Source: JAJPHW01 sp963799065
Lineage (GTDB): Bacteria > Acidobacteriota > Terriglobia > Terriglobales > Acidobacteriaceae
Assembly (NCBI GenBank): GCA_963799065.1
Contig: CAWCVJ010000001.1
Coordinates: 1-64,000, forward strand
DNA length: 64,000 nt
Reading direction: 5' to 3'
Shown here: positions 51,897 to 59,977 of the stretch, piece by piece
How positions within the stretch are numbered: the first letter of the stretch is position 1
Layout of the letters: each line of letters begins with the position of its first letter
Notes under the pieces: model-generated
What the model was told of the DNA's origin: nothing
Seen by the model: the letters and a program-made list of their open reading frames with translations, nothing else
Databases searched by the model: none
Translations under genes and position numbers: made by a program

Positions 51897-51928
51897 AGCC
51901 GCTCTTTCTTCAGGAGAGCGGCTTTTCT
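51897..51928 (+). terminator. Rho-independent terminator after ompH
   Basis: A perfect 9-bp stem AGCCGCTCT/AGAGCGGCT with loop TTCTTCAGG is followed by TTTTCT. It ends 20-odd bases after the ompH stop. Confidence 0.88.
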
Positions 51929-51988
51929 CTGCCGTCTGCTAACTGGTGGGGACATTTTTCGTAACCCGCCGGCTCCTCGCCGAGTGGC

Positions 51989-51994
51989 TATAAT
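51989..51994 (+). promoter_or_regulatory. TATAAT -10 box directly before alr
   Basis: A consensus TATAAT ends eight bases before the GTG at 52003, so the transcript would start at about the start codon. No ribosome site is present, consistent with a leaderless mRNA. No good -35 is seen. Confidence 0.5.
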
Positions 51995-52002
51995 TCGTTG
52001 AC

Positions 52003-53178
52003 GTGAGCAGCATCGCCATCCCCACTCAAACCCGCAACGCGACCCGGCCCACATGGGCTGAGGTTTCTCTTTCCGCGCTGCGTCGCAATTTCTCGAGCCT
52101 ACAGACTTTCGTGGGATCGGGCGTTCACATTTGCGCTGTCGTCAAGGCTGACGCCTATGGTCACGGCGCAGTGGAGTGTGCGCGAGCTCTGCTCGATGAG
52201 CGAGCTCCATGGTTCGGCGTCACGGGACTCGATGAGGCCATCCCTCTGCGCGATGCCGGCATTCAATCTCGCATCCTGCTCATGACTGGATTCTGGCATG
52301 GCGAAGAGGAGGAAATTGTCCGCCTGGCTTTGACCCCGACCGTCTGGGAGCCCGGCCAAATTGAACTGCTCGATAACGCGGTCTTACGCTTGAAGGCGCC
52401 GCCGCTGGCGATCCATCTAAAGATCGACACCGGCATGGGCCGCCTCGGCGTTTTACCGAGCGAGCTTCTCGCCGTCGTGACCGCATTGCGATCCGCCCCG
52501 GGAGTTTTTCTCGAGGGCGTTTCGACCCACCTCGCTTCGTCGGAGGTTCTCGATGCCGACTCGGTCGAACGCCAGACTTCGCTCTTTCGTGAGGCGTTGA
52601 GAACGCTGCGAGCGCAGGGTTTCGCCCCTTCGCTCACTCACCTCGCCAACACTTCCGCCCTGCTCTCGCATCGCGAACCCTCGAATACCATGGTGCGTCC
52701 CGGCCTCGGGCTCTACGGTTACTCGCTGCCCTTCGAACGCTTTGGAAACAACACTGAGGCGCCCGGGATTCCTTCTCTTACACCAGTTCTTACCTGGAAA
52801 ACCCGCGTGCTGTCGCTGCGCAATTTGCCCGCAAATCAGGCGCTCGGCTATGGCGGAACCTACACTACGAAATCGGCCTCGCGAATCGCGATCCTGCCCG
52901 TGGGGTATGCCGATGGACTGAATCGAAAGCTTTCTTCTCGCGGCCGCGTGATCGTCCGCGGCTGCTACGCTCCGATCGTGGGCAGAATCTCCATGGATCT
53001 AACTCTGGTGGACGTCACCGCGATTCCGTCGGCTACGGCAGGAGATGAAGTCGTGCTCTTGGGAGCGAGCGACGGATTGGCAGTCAGCGCGCACGAACAC
53101 GCCGCCCTCGCCGACACCATTCCGTACGAGATTCTCTGCAACGTCTCCAAACGAGTCCCGCGCAAGTTCGTCGAATAA
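52003..53178 (+). CDS. alr: Alanine racemase
   Basis: Alr makes D-alanine for peptidoglycan. The 391-residue PLP enzyme (fold type III) has the PLP lysine Lys48 in AVVKADAYGHG and the opposing catalytic tyrosine Tyr283 in LGYGGTYTTK. HLKIDTGMGRLGV, MVRPGLGLYGY and PVGYADGLNRKLSS are all family motifs. The GTG at 52003 comes right after a TATAAT, giving a probably leaderless message. It is not in an operon with selD downstream, which has its own start 110 bases on. Confidence 0.95.
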   Translation: MSSIAIPTQTRNATRPTWAEVSLSALRRNFSSLQTFVGSGVHICAVVKADAYGHGAVECARALLDERAPWFGVTGLDEAIPLRDAGIQSRILLMTGFWHGEEEEIVRLALTPTVWEPGQIELLDNAVLRLKAPPLAIHLKIDTGMGRLGVLPSELLAVVTALRSAPGVFLEGVSTHLASSEVLDADSVERQTSLFREALRTLRAQGFAPSLTHLANTSALLSHREPSNTMVRPGLGLYGYSLPFERFGNNTEAPGIPSLTPVLTWKTRVLSLRNLPANQALGYGGTYTTKSASRIAILPVGYADGLNRKLSSRGRVIVRGCYAPIVGRISMDLTLVDVTAIPSATAGDEVVLLGASDGLAVSAHEHAALADTIPYEILCNVSKRVPRKFVE

Positions 53179-53288
53179 CTCCGCGACGATGAACCCGAGA
53201 CCTTCCTTCTTGGAAGTTCCTCAGCGATACCAGCTGACCTCCGTAGTAGAGAGTTTGGTATTCTTCAGCACAGAGCGCGACGGGAAAC

Positions 53289-54338
53289 ATGACAGAGACT
53301 CAGACCATTCGCTTAACCGAAACCGTCAAGGCCGGAGGATGCGCTTCGAAGCTTAGTCCTGCTGTATTGGATAAGGTTCTCGGGAAGTTGCCGAAACAAA
53401 GCGACCCCAACGTTCTCGTGGGCTTCGATCACGCCGACGATGCTGGAGTCTATCGCATCGCGCCCCATCTTGCGCTGGTGCAGACCGTCGATTTTTTCAC
53501 CCCAATGGTCGACGACCCGTACACCTTCGGCCAGATCGCGGCTACCAACGCCCTAAGCGACGTCTACGCCATGGGCGGAAAACCGGTCAGCGCGTTGGCG
53601 CTGGTGTGCTTCCCGGGCAAGGGCGATTTCGACGTGCTTGAAAGAGTTTTGTCCGGCGGCCTATCCAAGATGATCGAGGCCGGCTGCACGATCATTGGCG
53701 GCCACAGTGTTCGCGATGAAGAAACCAAGTTTGGATATGCCGTCACAGGATTGATCGATCCCGCAAGAGTGCTGACCAACGGCGGCGCGCAGCCCGGCGA
53801 CCGTTTGTTGTTCACCAAGGCGCTGGGCACGGGCGTGATCACCACTGCGATCAAACGAAGCTCCGCGCAGCCGGAGTGGGTGGAAGCGGCGACCCGCTCC
53901 ATGACGACGCTCAACAAGGCGGCGGCGGAAATTGTCGCGAAGTTCGGCGAGTCCGTACACGCCATGACCGACGTGACCGGATTCGGCATGATCGGCCACG
54001 CCCGTGAGCTGGCGCTCGCGTCCCAAGTATCGCTGAGGTTGTTCGCCAACAAAATTCCCCGCCTCGATGGCGCAATGGAGTGCATTCGCGCGGCATTCAT
54101 TCCCGCTGGATTGCTTGCAAATCGCGACTTTGCCGAGTGCGTCGTGAGCTATGAAAATGCAACGGAAGAGGAAAGGACGTTGCTCTTCGATCCGCAAACG
54201 GCGGGCGGCTTGCTCATTTCAGTGGGGGAAGATCAAGCCAGCGAATTGACCCACGCCCTTATCGCAGGCGGCGTCCAGGCCGCAGAGATTGGAGAAGCGT
54301 TGCCCCAGCGGAAGCCTCTGATCCTGGTCGAGAGCTAG
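53289..54338 (+). CDS. selD: Selenide, water dikinase (selenophosphate synthase)
   Basis: SelD makes selenophosphate from selenide and ATP for selenocysteine, selenouridine tRNA or selenium cofactors. The 349-residue protein has the active-site loop with Cys18 and Lys21 (GGCASK); where E. coli has GCGCK the second cysteine is Ser here, which is not essential. The position is an ordinary cysteine codon, not UGA. Other motifs are DHADDAGVYRI (metal), TVDFFTPMVDDPYTFGQIAA, GGHSVRDEETKFGYAVTG and TDVTGFGMIGHA. No selA, selB, selC or ybbB is in view. It converges with the STAS gene, 6 bases apart. Confidence 0.95.
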   Translation: MTETQTIRLTETVKAGGCASKLSPAVLDKVLGKLPKQSDPNVLVGFDHADDAGVYRIAPHLALVQTVDFFTPMVDDPYTFGQIAATNALSDVYAMGGKPVSALALVCFPGKGDFDVLERVLSGGLSKMIEAGCTIIGGHSVRDEETKFGYAVTGLIDPARVLTNGGAQPGDRLLFTKALGTGVITTAIKRSSAQPEWVEAATRSMTTLNKAAAEIVAKFGESVHAMTDVTGFGMIGHARELALASQVSLRLFANKIPRLDGAMECIRAAFIPAGLLANRDFAECVVSYENATEEERTLLFDPQTAGGLLISVGEDQASELTHALIAGGVQAAEIGEALPQRKPLILVES

Positions 54339-54344
54339 GCTGCC

Positions 54345-55040
54345 CTACGCAACGTTCTGCTTGAGTCGTGCCGCTATCTTTCCCAAGAGCGCGGTCGCGG
54401 CTTCGCCCGCATCGAGTGTGTGCAGTCCGTCCTCCAGTTCCATCACCGGAATTTTGCCGCAGGCCGCGCGGAACGCTTGTTCCGTCTCCGCCGACGCCGT
54501 TAGTCCAGAGCCCAGCAGCAGCAACGCCGGCGGCGTCAGCCGCAACACAAACAGTGAGTCATGCAGGTTGTTGCTGGTGTACGCCTGGTAGCCGGCTCGA
54601 CGCAATAGCTCGCGCAAATACGCCAGCAGATCGAGGCTGCTGTGCATACACAAAATACTCGGCCCGGTGATCTTCAGCCTCTCAAAAGACGCAGTCAGCC
54701 GTGCACACGCCGCCACGGCCTGTTCTTCGGAGGCTGAAATATCGAACAGTTTGTCCAGGTGGGTGGTTTGCAACACCTTCAGAATCGGCGCCGGGACACA
54801 ACAGAGTGCCACCTCGCCCCGGGTTTGGCGGGCGCGAGTCAGGCTGCGGACAATCGCACCCAGTCCGCTGCTGTCGATAAAATCCACATCGCGGAGTTGC
54901 AGAACGACGGCTTTGTGCAGGGGCAGTAGTTTCTCGATGTGAGTGCTTAGATACTCCGCTTCCCCACCTGCAACGATGCGCCCCTGGCAGCGCACCATCG
55001 CGATCCGGCCCGCCTCGCATGTGTTCAGCGTCAGCCGCAC
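54345..55040 (-). CDS. STAS-domain protein fused to a receiver-like domain
   Basis: The 231-residue product has an N-terminal STAS domain (1-112), as in anti-sigma factor antagonists, with FIDSSGLGAIV at 54-64; Ser57 or Ser58 would be the phosphorylated residue. After it, 126-231 looks like a CheY fold (SILCMHSSLDLLAYLRELLR, then TPPALLLLGSG), but Gly177 replaces the phospho-acceptor Asp, so it would be a degenerate receiver. The start is a GTG at 55040 with AAGGAGG six bases before it. STAS proteins are targets of RsbU-type phosphatases such as the one at 46150, an appealing but unproven link. Confidence 0.82.
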   Translation of the reverse strand: MRLTLNTCEAGRIAMVRCQGRIVAGGEAEYLSTHIEKLLPLHKAVVLQLRDVDFIDSSGLGAIVRSLTRARQTRGEVALCCVPAPILKVLQTTHLDKLFDISASEEQAVAACARLTASFERLKITGPSILCMHSSLDLLAYLRELLRRAGYQAYTSNNLHDSLFVLRLTPPALLLLGSGLTASAETEQAFRAACGKIPVMELEDGLHTLDAGEAATALLGKIAARLKQNVA

Positions 55041-55125
55041 GATGCCTCCTTAAAAAATACGAACTGTGGGGATCGACTTCGTAAAGCAGCCTAGTATATC
55101 CAGTTTGGCGTGTCATGGGCACTCT

Positions 55126-56376
55126 TTACTTCGCCCCAGCAGCCATGGACGCGCCCACGCTTTCCCGCACCGGCCAGATGGCGCTTACAAAGGCGAAAAC
55201 ATAGACGACGCCAATGATCAGAAATCCCATGGCCAGGTTGGTCTGTGCCACCGCACCCACGAGGAGTGCCATCACGACCTGAAGCGCCGTTCCCGCGAAG
55301 TAAAAGGTGTTTTGCACCCGCCCCATAAAGTGTGGCGGGACTTCCTGCATCAGCGTCGTGTTCATGGCCACGCTGCTGAGGCCCCGGCCCGAGCCCATCA
55401 CAGCGAAAAAGAACACGGCGACCGCCAGCGCAGGGGAATGCGGCGCAGCGATCATGCAGACCGATAGCGCCGCCATCGCGATGGCAATTGAGCGGCGCGC
55501 CCCGAACCATCCCATCATGGCCGGTGCGTAGAGTGCGCTAAGGAATGCTCCCGTGCCCCAACCCGCGTTCAGCCAGCCGTATCCCACGGCTCCCGAGTGC
55601 AGCCGCACGCTCAACGGTGCCGTGACCACAATTCCAGTCATCATCGCGCCGAGGAACAGCGCCCAACTGATTCCGATGAAAGCAACCTTTCGATTGCCGC
55701 GGACGAAGTCCAGTCCCTCGCGCATCTCTCGCAGAAATTTTTGCAACGCGGTCTCGGCGGCCGTGAATTCATGTTTAAGTTCAGCAGGACGCGGCACGAC
55801 ATGCTTGCCTTTGCGCACTGCGAAATAACAAAGAAACGACACGACATAGGTCGAGAAGTCGATGAGCAGCACTCCGCCCAGGCCGATCCGGTTGTAGACA
55901 AAGCCAACGATGGAGCCCGCGATCAGCCAACCCCCTTGAATCCCAGCCAGCAGAAAAGTGTTGGCATGAACAAATTCCTCGCCGGGAGTCATCTCCTGAA
56001 TCAGCGCCGTGATTGTCGGCCAAAACATCCAGAAACCTGCCGCGACCAGAGTGTTCATCAGGTACAGTTCCCAGACTTTCGCTTTGCCGGCGAAGGCCAG
56101 CAACGATACTGCGAGAATGATGACAGCGCGCAGAGCGTCGAGAATCATGACCAGGCGCCGGCGATCTTCGCGATCGATAATCACGCCGGTGAAGGGCAGC
56201 ATGATCATCGCCGGAATCGTCGCCAGTACGGCGAATTCGCCCAGCGCCATTTCCGAATGCGTTTTCTCCAGGATGTACCAGGCAACTGCGGCCGAGTTCA
56301 TCCCGCTGCCCAGCATGGAGATCACGTTGGCCAGAAAGATATAGCGCAGGCCGGGCTTGAGCAGGATGGAACGCAT
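55126..56376 (-). CDS. Major facilitator superfamily transporter (MFS_3 type)
   Basis: The 416-residue inner-membrane protein has about 12 helices. After the first helix (YIFLANVISMLGSGMNSAAV) comes the loop GVIIDREDRRRLVMILD, an acidic/arginine motif A variant, then paired helices and a central cytoplasmic loop (about 190-225). The arrangement matches the enterobactin-exporter/YfiS-like MFS_3 group that usually exports drugs or siderophores. No regulator or biosynthetic gene is adjacent on its strand, so the substrate cannot be inferred. Confidence 0.88.
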   Translation of the reverse strand: MRSILLKPGLRYIFLANVISMLGSGMNSAAVAWYILEKTHSEMALGEFAVLATIPAMIMLPFTGVIIDREDRRRLVMILDALRAVIILAVSLLAFAGKAKVWELYLMNTLVAAGFWMFWPTITALIQEMTPGEEFVHANTFLLAGIQGGWLIAGSIVGFVYNRIGLGGVLLIDFSTYVVSFLCYFAVRKGKHVVPRPAELKHEFTAAETALQKFLREMREGLDFVRGNRKVAFIGISWALFLGAMMTGIVVTAPLSVRLHSGAVGYGWLNAGWGTGAFLSALYAPAMMGWFGARRSIAIAMAALSVCMIAAPHSPALAVAVFFFAVMGSGRGLSSVAMNTTLMQEVPPHFMGRVQNTFYFAGTALQVVMALLVGAVAQTNLAMGFLIIGVVYVFAFVSAIWPVRESVGASMAAGAK

Positions 56377-56518
56377 GACTCTCAGCTTAAACGATCGAGA
56401 GAAAATCGATCCGTGCCGTCGCCGTTACTGGACCCGCGCTATAGTAAAGCGTGGCAAGCTGGATCGGCAGAGGAAGCGCATCGCGGAGCCAACTATCACG
56501 CGGATGAGGAACGATCGT

Positions 56519-56716
56519 ATGGAAGCCGTCAAAACGGGCAGAGCCGCGGTTGGCGCACTGGCGCTCGGCGTCTTCGCCATCGGTGCGGCGGCGATTGGGG
56601 CACTCGCGGTGGGTGCCGTCGCCATTGGGCGCCTGCGAATCTTGGAGGCTCGCATTGAAAAGCTCTCCGTTGGCACACTCACCGTAGACCGGCTGAATGT
56701 CCGCTCCCGAGAGTAA
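56519..56716 (+). CDS. Small glycine/alanine-repeat protein
   Basis: The 65-residue product has a five-residue-period repeat of the type A-(L/I/V)-G-A-(L/A/V): AAVGALALGVFAIGAAAIGA and LAVGAVAIGRLRILEARIEK, then LSVGTLTVDRLNV. Similar small proteins are widespread; they may form a beta-solenoid or a membrane hairpin, and the function is unknown. The ATG at 56519 is chosen because GAGGA lies eight bases upstream; longer frames would run into the divergent MFS promoter region. The C-terminal end (EARIEKLSVGTLTVDRLNV) is the conserved-looking part. Confidence 0.7.
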   Translation: MEAVKTGRAAVGALALGVFAIGAAAIGALAVGAVAIGRLRILEARIEKLSVGTLTVDRLNVRSRE

Positions 56717-56773
56717 CGGTTCCACCCAGCAGAAGAACGGCTTGAATGGCCCCCGCCTCGATCGCAACTTCGC

Positions 56774-57205
56774 CTAGCGGCGGCCACTACGCTCAGCGCC
56801 TGCGCTGTGTTCTCGGCTGGCATCGTGACCGGCGTTGCCGATATGGCCTTGTCCGTCGCGCGCTTCGTTGCCCTGAAAGTGATTGAATGCCCGATCGCCC
56901 CGTCCCGGCATTGGGCCGGCATAGCCGTTGCGCGGGTCATAGCGATTGTCGACGTGGCCATAGAAACCGTGTCCGCCGTGAAACCACGGACCCGCGCCAA
57001 TAAAGACTCCACCATGAAACCAATCCGGCCCGTAATAGCCATAAGGAGAGCAGCTATAAGGCGCATAGTCGTAATACCCGTATGGGCAGCCCGGCGCGAC
57101 TCCGATGTTCACCGAAACCTGACCTGGGGCGGCTGCGCCGGCAGCTAGAGCGAAACAAAGCGCAGACAGCGCGAATATCTTCTTGTGTGACACGTTGTAT
57201 GACAT
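56774..57205 (-). CDS. Secreted glycine/tyrosine/histidine-rich protein
   Basis: The 143-residue product has a signal peptide (MSYNVSHKKIFALSALCFAL and on to AAGAAA) and a mature part rich in Gly, Tyr, Pro, His, Phe and Trp (PYGYYGPDWFHGGVFIGAGP), probably disordered and aromatic, then a Gly/Asn/His-rich tail. Such proteins are common as envelope or spore-like coat-type proteins in soil bacteria, but the role is unknown; metal binding by His is possible. The ATG at 57205 has GGAGG six bases upstream; a longer frame begins at 57265. Confidence 0.72.
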   Translation of the reverse strand: MSYNVSHKKIFALSALCFALAAGAAAPGQVSVNIGVAPGCPYGYYDYAPYSCSPYGYYGPDWFHGGVFIGAGPWFHGGHGFYGHVDNRYDPRNGYAGPMPGRGDRAFNHFQGNEARDGQGHIGNAGHDASREHSAGAERSGRR

Positions 57206-57368
57206 GAGTTGTCCTCCGTCTTCCCTACCAAATATGGCGGACTCGAGGATGAAATGACTGTGCACTATTGCTCATTCCTCAATGTTCTAATCCAGGCACA
57301 GGAGGAGACCATGACGCGGCGAAACTTTGTGCGAAAACCAGACTCGCGTCGGAAGCATTCCGCCCAGG

Positions 57369-57919
57369 CTATTGAGCGGGCTGGCCTCGACGCCGCAACA
57401 GCATTGCGATGGCCAGCAGGCTCACGCACCCAATGGAAAATGTCTCGACGACTCTGAGGTTGCCGGGAGTTCTCGAACCGCCATACGGCATATCGTCTCT
57501 GGCGAGAATCGCGGTCTTGGGCTGGGCTGGATCATAGCGGACAACAACCGTGCTCCCAGTGGGATGGTTATTGACCCATCGATCCATCAAGTCAGGGGTG
57601 CTGTTGGTCTGCAGACTGCCGTGTTGACCGGAATAGATGCCAGTATTGATCTGATCGCTTCCAACGCGAAAACTAATATCACATCTGAGCCACCAACCAT
57701 ATTGTGCCCGGGGCGGCCGTCAGACGAGCGGTACTCGACTCTACAGTGCTCGATTCCGGCGGTCGCTTGCGGCCAACTCTTCTGCACATGTTCCCGCCAT
57801 GCCTCGCCCGCGCTGACGACAACGCCGAATAAGCTGCACAGACCAAGGAATAATCCCAAGATCCCAATGCACCCCGCCGCGATGTGTAGCCGCCGCATGA
57901 GTCGTCCGAGGCCTCCCAT
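57369..57919 (-). pseudogene. DUF3592-type membrane protein, frame broken
   Basis: Two frames together give one DUF3592-like protein. The first (57919 down to about 57710) has an N-terminal helix (LHIAAGCIGILGLFLGLCSL), then WPQATAGIEHCRVEYRSSDG. The second, from there to 57369, continues QYGWWLRCDISFRVGSDQ, GIYSGQHGS, HPTGSTVVVRYDPAQPKTAI and a C-terminal helix (FSIGCVSLLAIAMLLRRR). The joint is at the CCCCGGG run at 57707-57713, where losing one base would explain the shift. So either an inactivated gene or a base-calling error in a homopolymer. DUF3592 proteins are two-helix membrane proteins of unknown function. Confidence 0.7.
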
Positions 57920-58028
57920 GATGGACGTTGATCGAATACTACGAGAGACTCGTCGTAGTGGTACGAAACGTCGTTAAGTAAGTAACCTTGCGAAGTTCGG
58001 GGAACCGACGTGAAGTGCACCCCAATCC

Positions 58029-58391
58029 CTATTCCGACTGTGCGCGCTTCCCTCCGTCGAAGAGGATGCGCAACGGCGTAAGCGGACCAACTCGGGTAAA
58101 GGTGAGGTCGACGAGATTTTCGTGGACGAGCGGCAGCCGGGCCATGAGTTCCTGCACCCCTTCAACGCTGGTCGCGGTGAAGAGCAAGACGACGCCAGGC
58201 CGGTCGCAGAGCGCCCACCACTGACTGATATGCCCTTCGAGGTAGAGTAGGACGGTGTCGCGAACTTCGGCTGGCAGGTGGAGCATAACGGTCTGTGGAT
58301 TGATCCCGGCTTTGATGGTGAGCTGTACCAGGACGCCAGTGCACGGGACCGGAAGGACTTGCAGTGCAGGGTTGGGGATGGGCTCGGTCAT
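58029..58391 (-). CDS. YCII/muconolactone-isomerase-like small protein
   Basis: The 120-residue cytoplasmic protein looks like a dimeric alpha/beta (ferredoxin-like) barrel: LYLEGHISQWWALCDRPGVV is a helix-strand with two Trp, LFTATSVEGVQELMARLPLV the second helix, and LVDLTFTRVGPLTPLRILF the last strand. This matches the muconolactone isomerase/YCII-like family. Members take part in ring-cleavage or detoxification, but many have no known function. It is the third gene of the marR operon, with an ATGA overlap with the membrane protein gene. Confidence 0.72.
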   Translation of the reverse strand: MTEPIPNPALQVLPVPCTGVLVQLTIKAGINPQTVMLHLPAEVRDTVLLYLEGHISQWWALCDRPGVVLLFTATSVEGVQELMARLPLVHENLVDLTFTRVGPLTPLRILFDGGKRAQSE

Positions 58392-59020
58392 TTGGCCCCC
58401 TGCGGCTTGAGGCCGGCGGAACGTGGGTGGAGCGAGGCCGTCTGGCGGAGCAGCAGGTCGTAGGCCATGACGTGCGTGGTGGCGAGGAAGCCTACTCCGA
58501 AAAACGGGATCAGCGCCATCGGGAGGCCCGTGACGGCATGTACGGCCGTGGGGTCCTGCCGGGTGAGAGCCATCGCGGTGCCGAAGGCGACGAAGAAGTC
58601 GGCCATACCGAAGAGATGAGCTATCCAGTACCCCGACGGCCGCTGCCACAGGGTGACCGCCAGCAGAGCGAGGAGGCCGGCGGCAATGTCACCCCATGCA
58701 GCGCGGTTGACGAACACCTGCGGCAGGAGGTGACGCGCGCCGTACCAGAAGAACAGCGGCGCAGCCGCAATGCGCAGGACGTGGAGAGCGGTCAGGCGGC
58801 GAAGGCCGACGCTTTCGATGTACTCACGAAAGGCAGGCGCGGCAAAGTAGACAGCGACCGGCACGATCATCGTTAGGGTCGCAATCAGCGGCGGTGCCAT
58901 GGGCGAGAGTGAACCCAGCCAGCCGGTGGCGCTGGTGAGAACGACGGCGGCGATCCAAGCCAGGACGGCAGCGGCGATCCAAAGTTGAGTCTTTCGGTAC
59001 GGTAGAGACGTGGTGTTCAT
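58388..59020 (-). CDS. Membrane protein of unknown function
   Basis: The 210-residue protein has about six membrane helices (for example LWIAAAVLAWIAAVVLTSA, PPLIATLTMIVPVAVYF, LALLAVTLWQRPSG). A conserved-looking Arg-Ile-Ala-Ala-Pro-Leu-Phe-Phe segment and GADH-like aromatic residues give no family I know. It is likely a stress- or efflux-linked membrane protein because it is in an operon with a MarR regulator and a YCII-like protein. The palindromic operator lies 29-46 bases before its ATG at 59020. Confidence 0.7.
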   Translation of the reverse strand: MNTTSLPYRKTQLWIAAAVLAWIAAVVLTSATGWLGSLSPMAPPLIATLTMIVPVAVYFAAPAFREYIESVGLRRLTALHVLRIAAAPLFFWYGARHLLPQVFVNRAAWGDIAAGLLALLAVTLWQRPSGYWIAHLFGMADFFVAFGTAMALTRQDPTAVHAVTGLPMALIPFFGVGFLATTHVMAYDLLLRQTASLHPRSAGLKPQGAK

Positions 59021-59048
59021 GAGCAGCTCCTTCAGCGACTTCGCTGTC

Positions 59049-59066
59049 TAGGTGTAGATACACCTA
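59049..59066. promoter_or_regulatory. Perfect 18-bp palindrome, likely MarR operator
   Basis: TAGGTGTA-GA-TACACCTA is a perfect inverted repeat of two 8-base arms with a 2-base centre, the size of a MarR-dimer site. It lies between marR and the membrane protein gene, just upstream of the latter, suggesting that the regulator represses this transcription unit. Confidence 0.75.
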
Positions 59067-59123
59067 TCGAACGTCAGGATTCATAGAATTCCACTCGCGG
59101 GCAAGCGAGCCGTCCCGCCAGGC

Positions 59124-59588
59124 TTAAGTCGAGGTTTCGCCGAGGGCGGCAGTGAGCCGGCTGATGCAGTCTAGAAGGGTGAGAGCCTGAGTACCGGTCG
59201 TGGGGTCAGGCACGCTGCCAAGGCGGTCGAGAAGTTGCTGCTGGGCGTGCTGCCAATGGGGCATGGCGCGTTGCACGGAACGGCGGCCAGCGGGGGTGAG
59301 GCTGATCCGGTTTTCGCGCTTGTCATGCTTATCCTTGGCAATGATGGCCAGACCATCGCGCACAAGAATAGTGAGATTGCGGGACAGGGTGGTGCGGTCC
59401 ATGCCGAGGATGTCGGCGAGCGGTTGGTGGGCGACGGGTTGGGCTTGCTGGATGGCGGCGAGGAGTTGGAACTGAGTGATGCGCATTCCGCTGGGGCGGA
59501 GGGCATCGTCGTAGAACTGGGTGAGCAGCCGGGCCGTGCGGCGGCTGTAGAGGCAGAGGCAATCGCGAATGTGGAGCGGGCGCGGCAT
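59124..59588 (-). CDS. MarR-family transcriptional regulator
   Basis: The 154-residue protein is a winged-helix MarR: dimerization helix with TARLLTQFYDDALR, the helix-turn-helix PLADILGMDRTTLSRNLTIL (about 58-77), and the wing DGLAIIAKDKHDKRENRISL. MarR proteins usually repress a nearby gene and release DNA on binding a phenolic or oxidant ligand. Target: the two genes downstream on the same strand, with the 18-bp palindrome between. There are three Cys residues (CLCLYSRR near the N-terminus and one near the C-terminus), possibly redox sensors. Confidence 0.87.
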   Translation of the reverse strand: MPRPLHIRDCLCLYSRRTARLLTQFYDDALRPSGMRITQFQLLAAIQQAQPVAHQPLADILGMDRTTLSRNLTILVRDGLAIIAKDKHDKRENRISLTPAGRRSVQRAMPHWQHAQQQLLDRLGSVPDPTTGTQALTLLDCISRLTAALGETST

Positions 59589-59925
59589 CCCGGTTAGTAT
59601 GACATTTCGCCAGCTTGAATCGGAGAGGCCGGGTTTCGGTTCACGCGAATTCCTTCAGGCGGCTGGAGAGAACGCCGCGTGACGGGATGACTTGGCGTTT
59701 TGTACGAACTGGGGCAAAGTCTGGCGTCATTCGATCACTTCCGGAGTTTTCCACAGGGTGCACAGGCTTATCGTGCCTGCGGTGCAAGCGAAAAATAAGC
59801 GAAAGTCCATTATCCGAACCTAGTTGGTAAACGCAACCTATTGCGGTCATCGGAGTGGTTAGCCCCAATTTAGAGTAGTTTCGTCTCCCACGCGCATCGG
59901 TAACTTCCAACCCTGAAGTTTCTTG

Positions 59926-59953
59926 TTGACAACAAACAGGTTAGGCGTAAGAT
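59926..59953 (+). promoter_or_regulatory. Promoter of the mraZ division cluster
   Basis: TTGACA (59926-59931), 16 bases, TAAGAT (59948-59953). The start site would be near 59960, so the GTGG repeats overlap the +1 region and the leader is about 200 bases. Confidence 0.6.
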
Positions 59954-59977
59954 GTGGACAAAAGTGGAATGAAGTGG
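59954..59977 (+). promoter_or_regulatory. Likely MraZ box: three GTGG at 10-bp spacing
   Basis: GTGG occurs at 59954, 59964 and 59974, one helical turn apart, with AAAGTGG and GAAGTGG as the last two units. MraZ proteins bind tandem T/GTGG-type repeats upstream of their own gene in other bacteria, so autoregulation is likely here. Confidence 0.7.

Noticed and set aside
57311..57457. 48-codon frame with an AGGAGG ribosome site (MTRRNFVRKPDSRRKH)
   Set aside because: The ribosome site is good, but the second half is antisense to the DUF3592 gene and the product has no recognisable feature; too weak to list as a gene.
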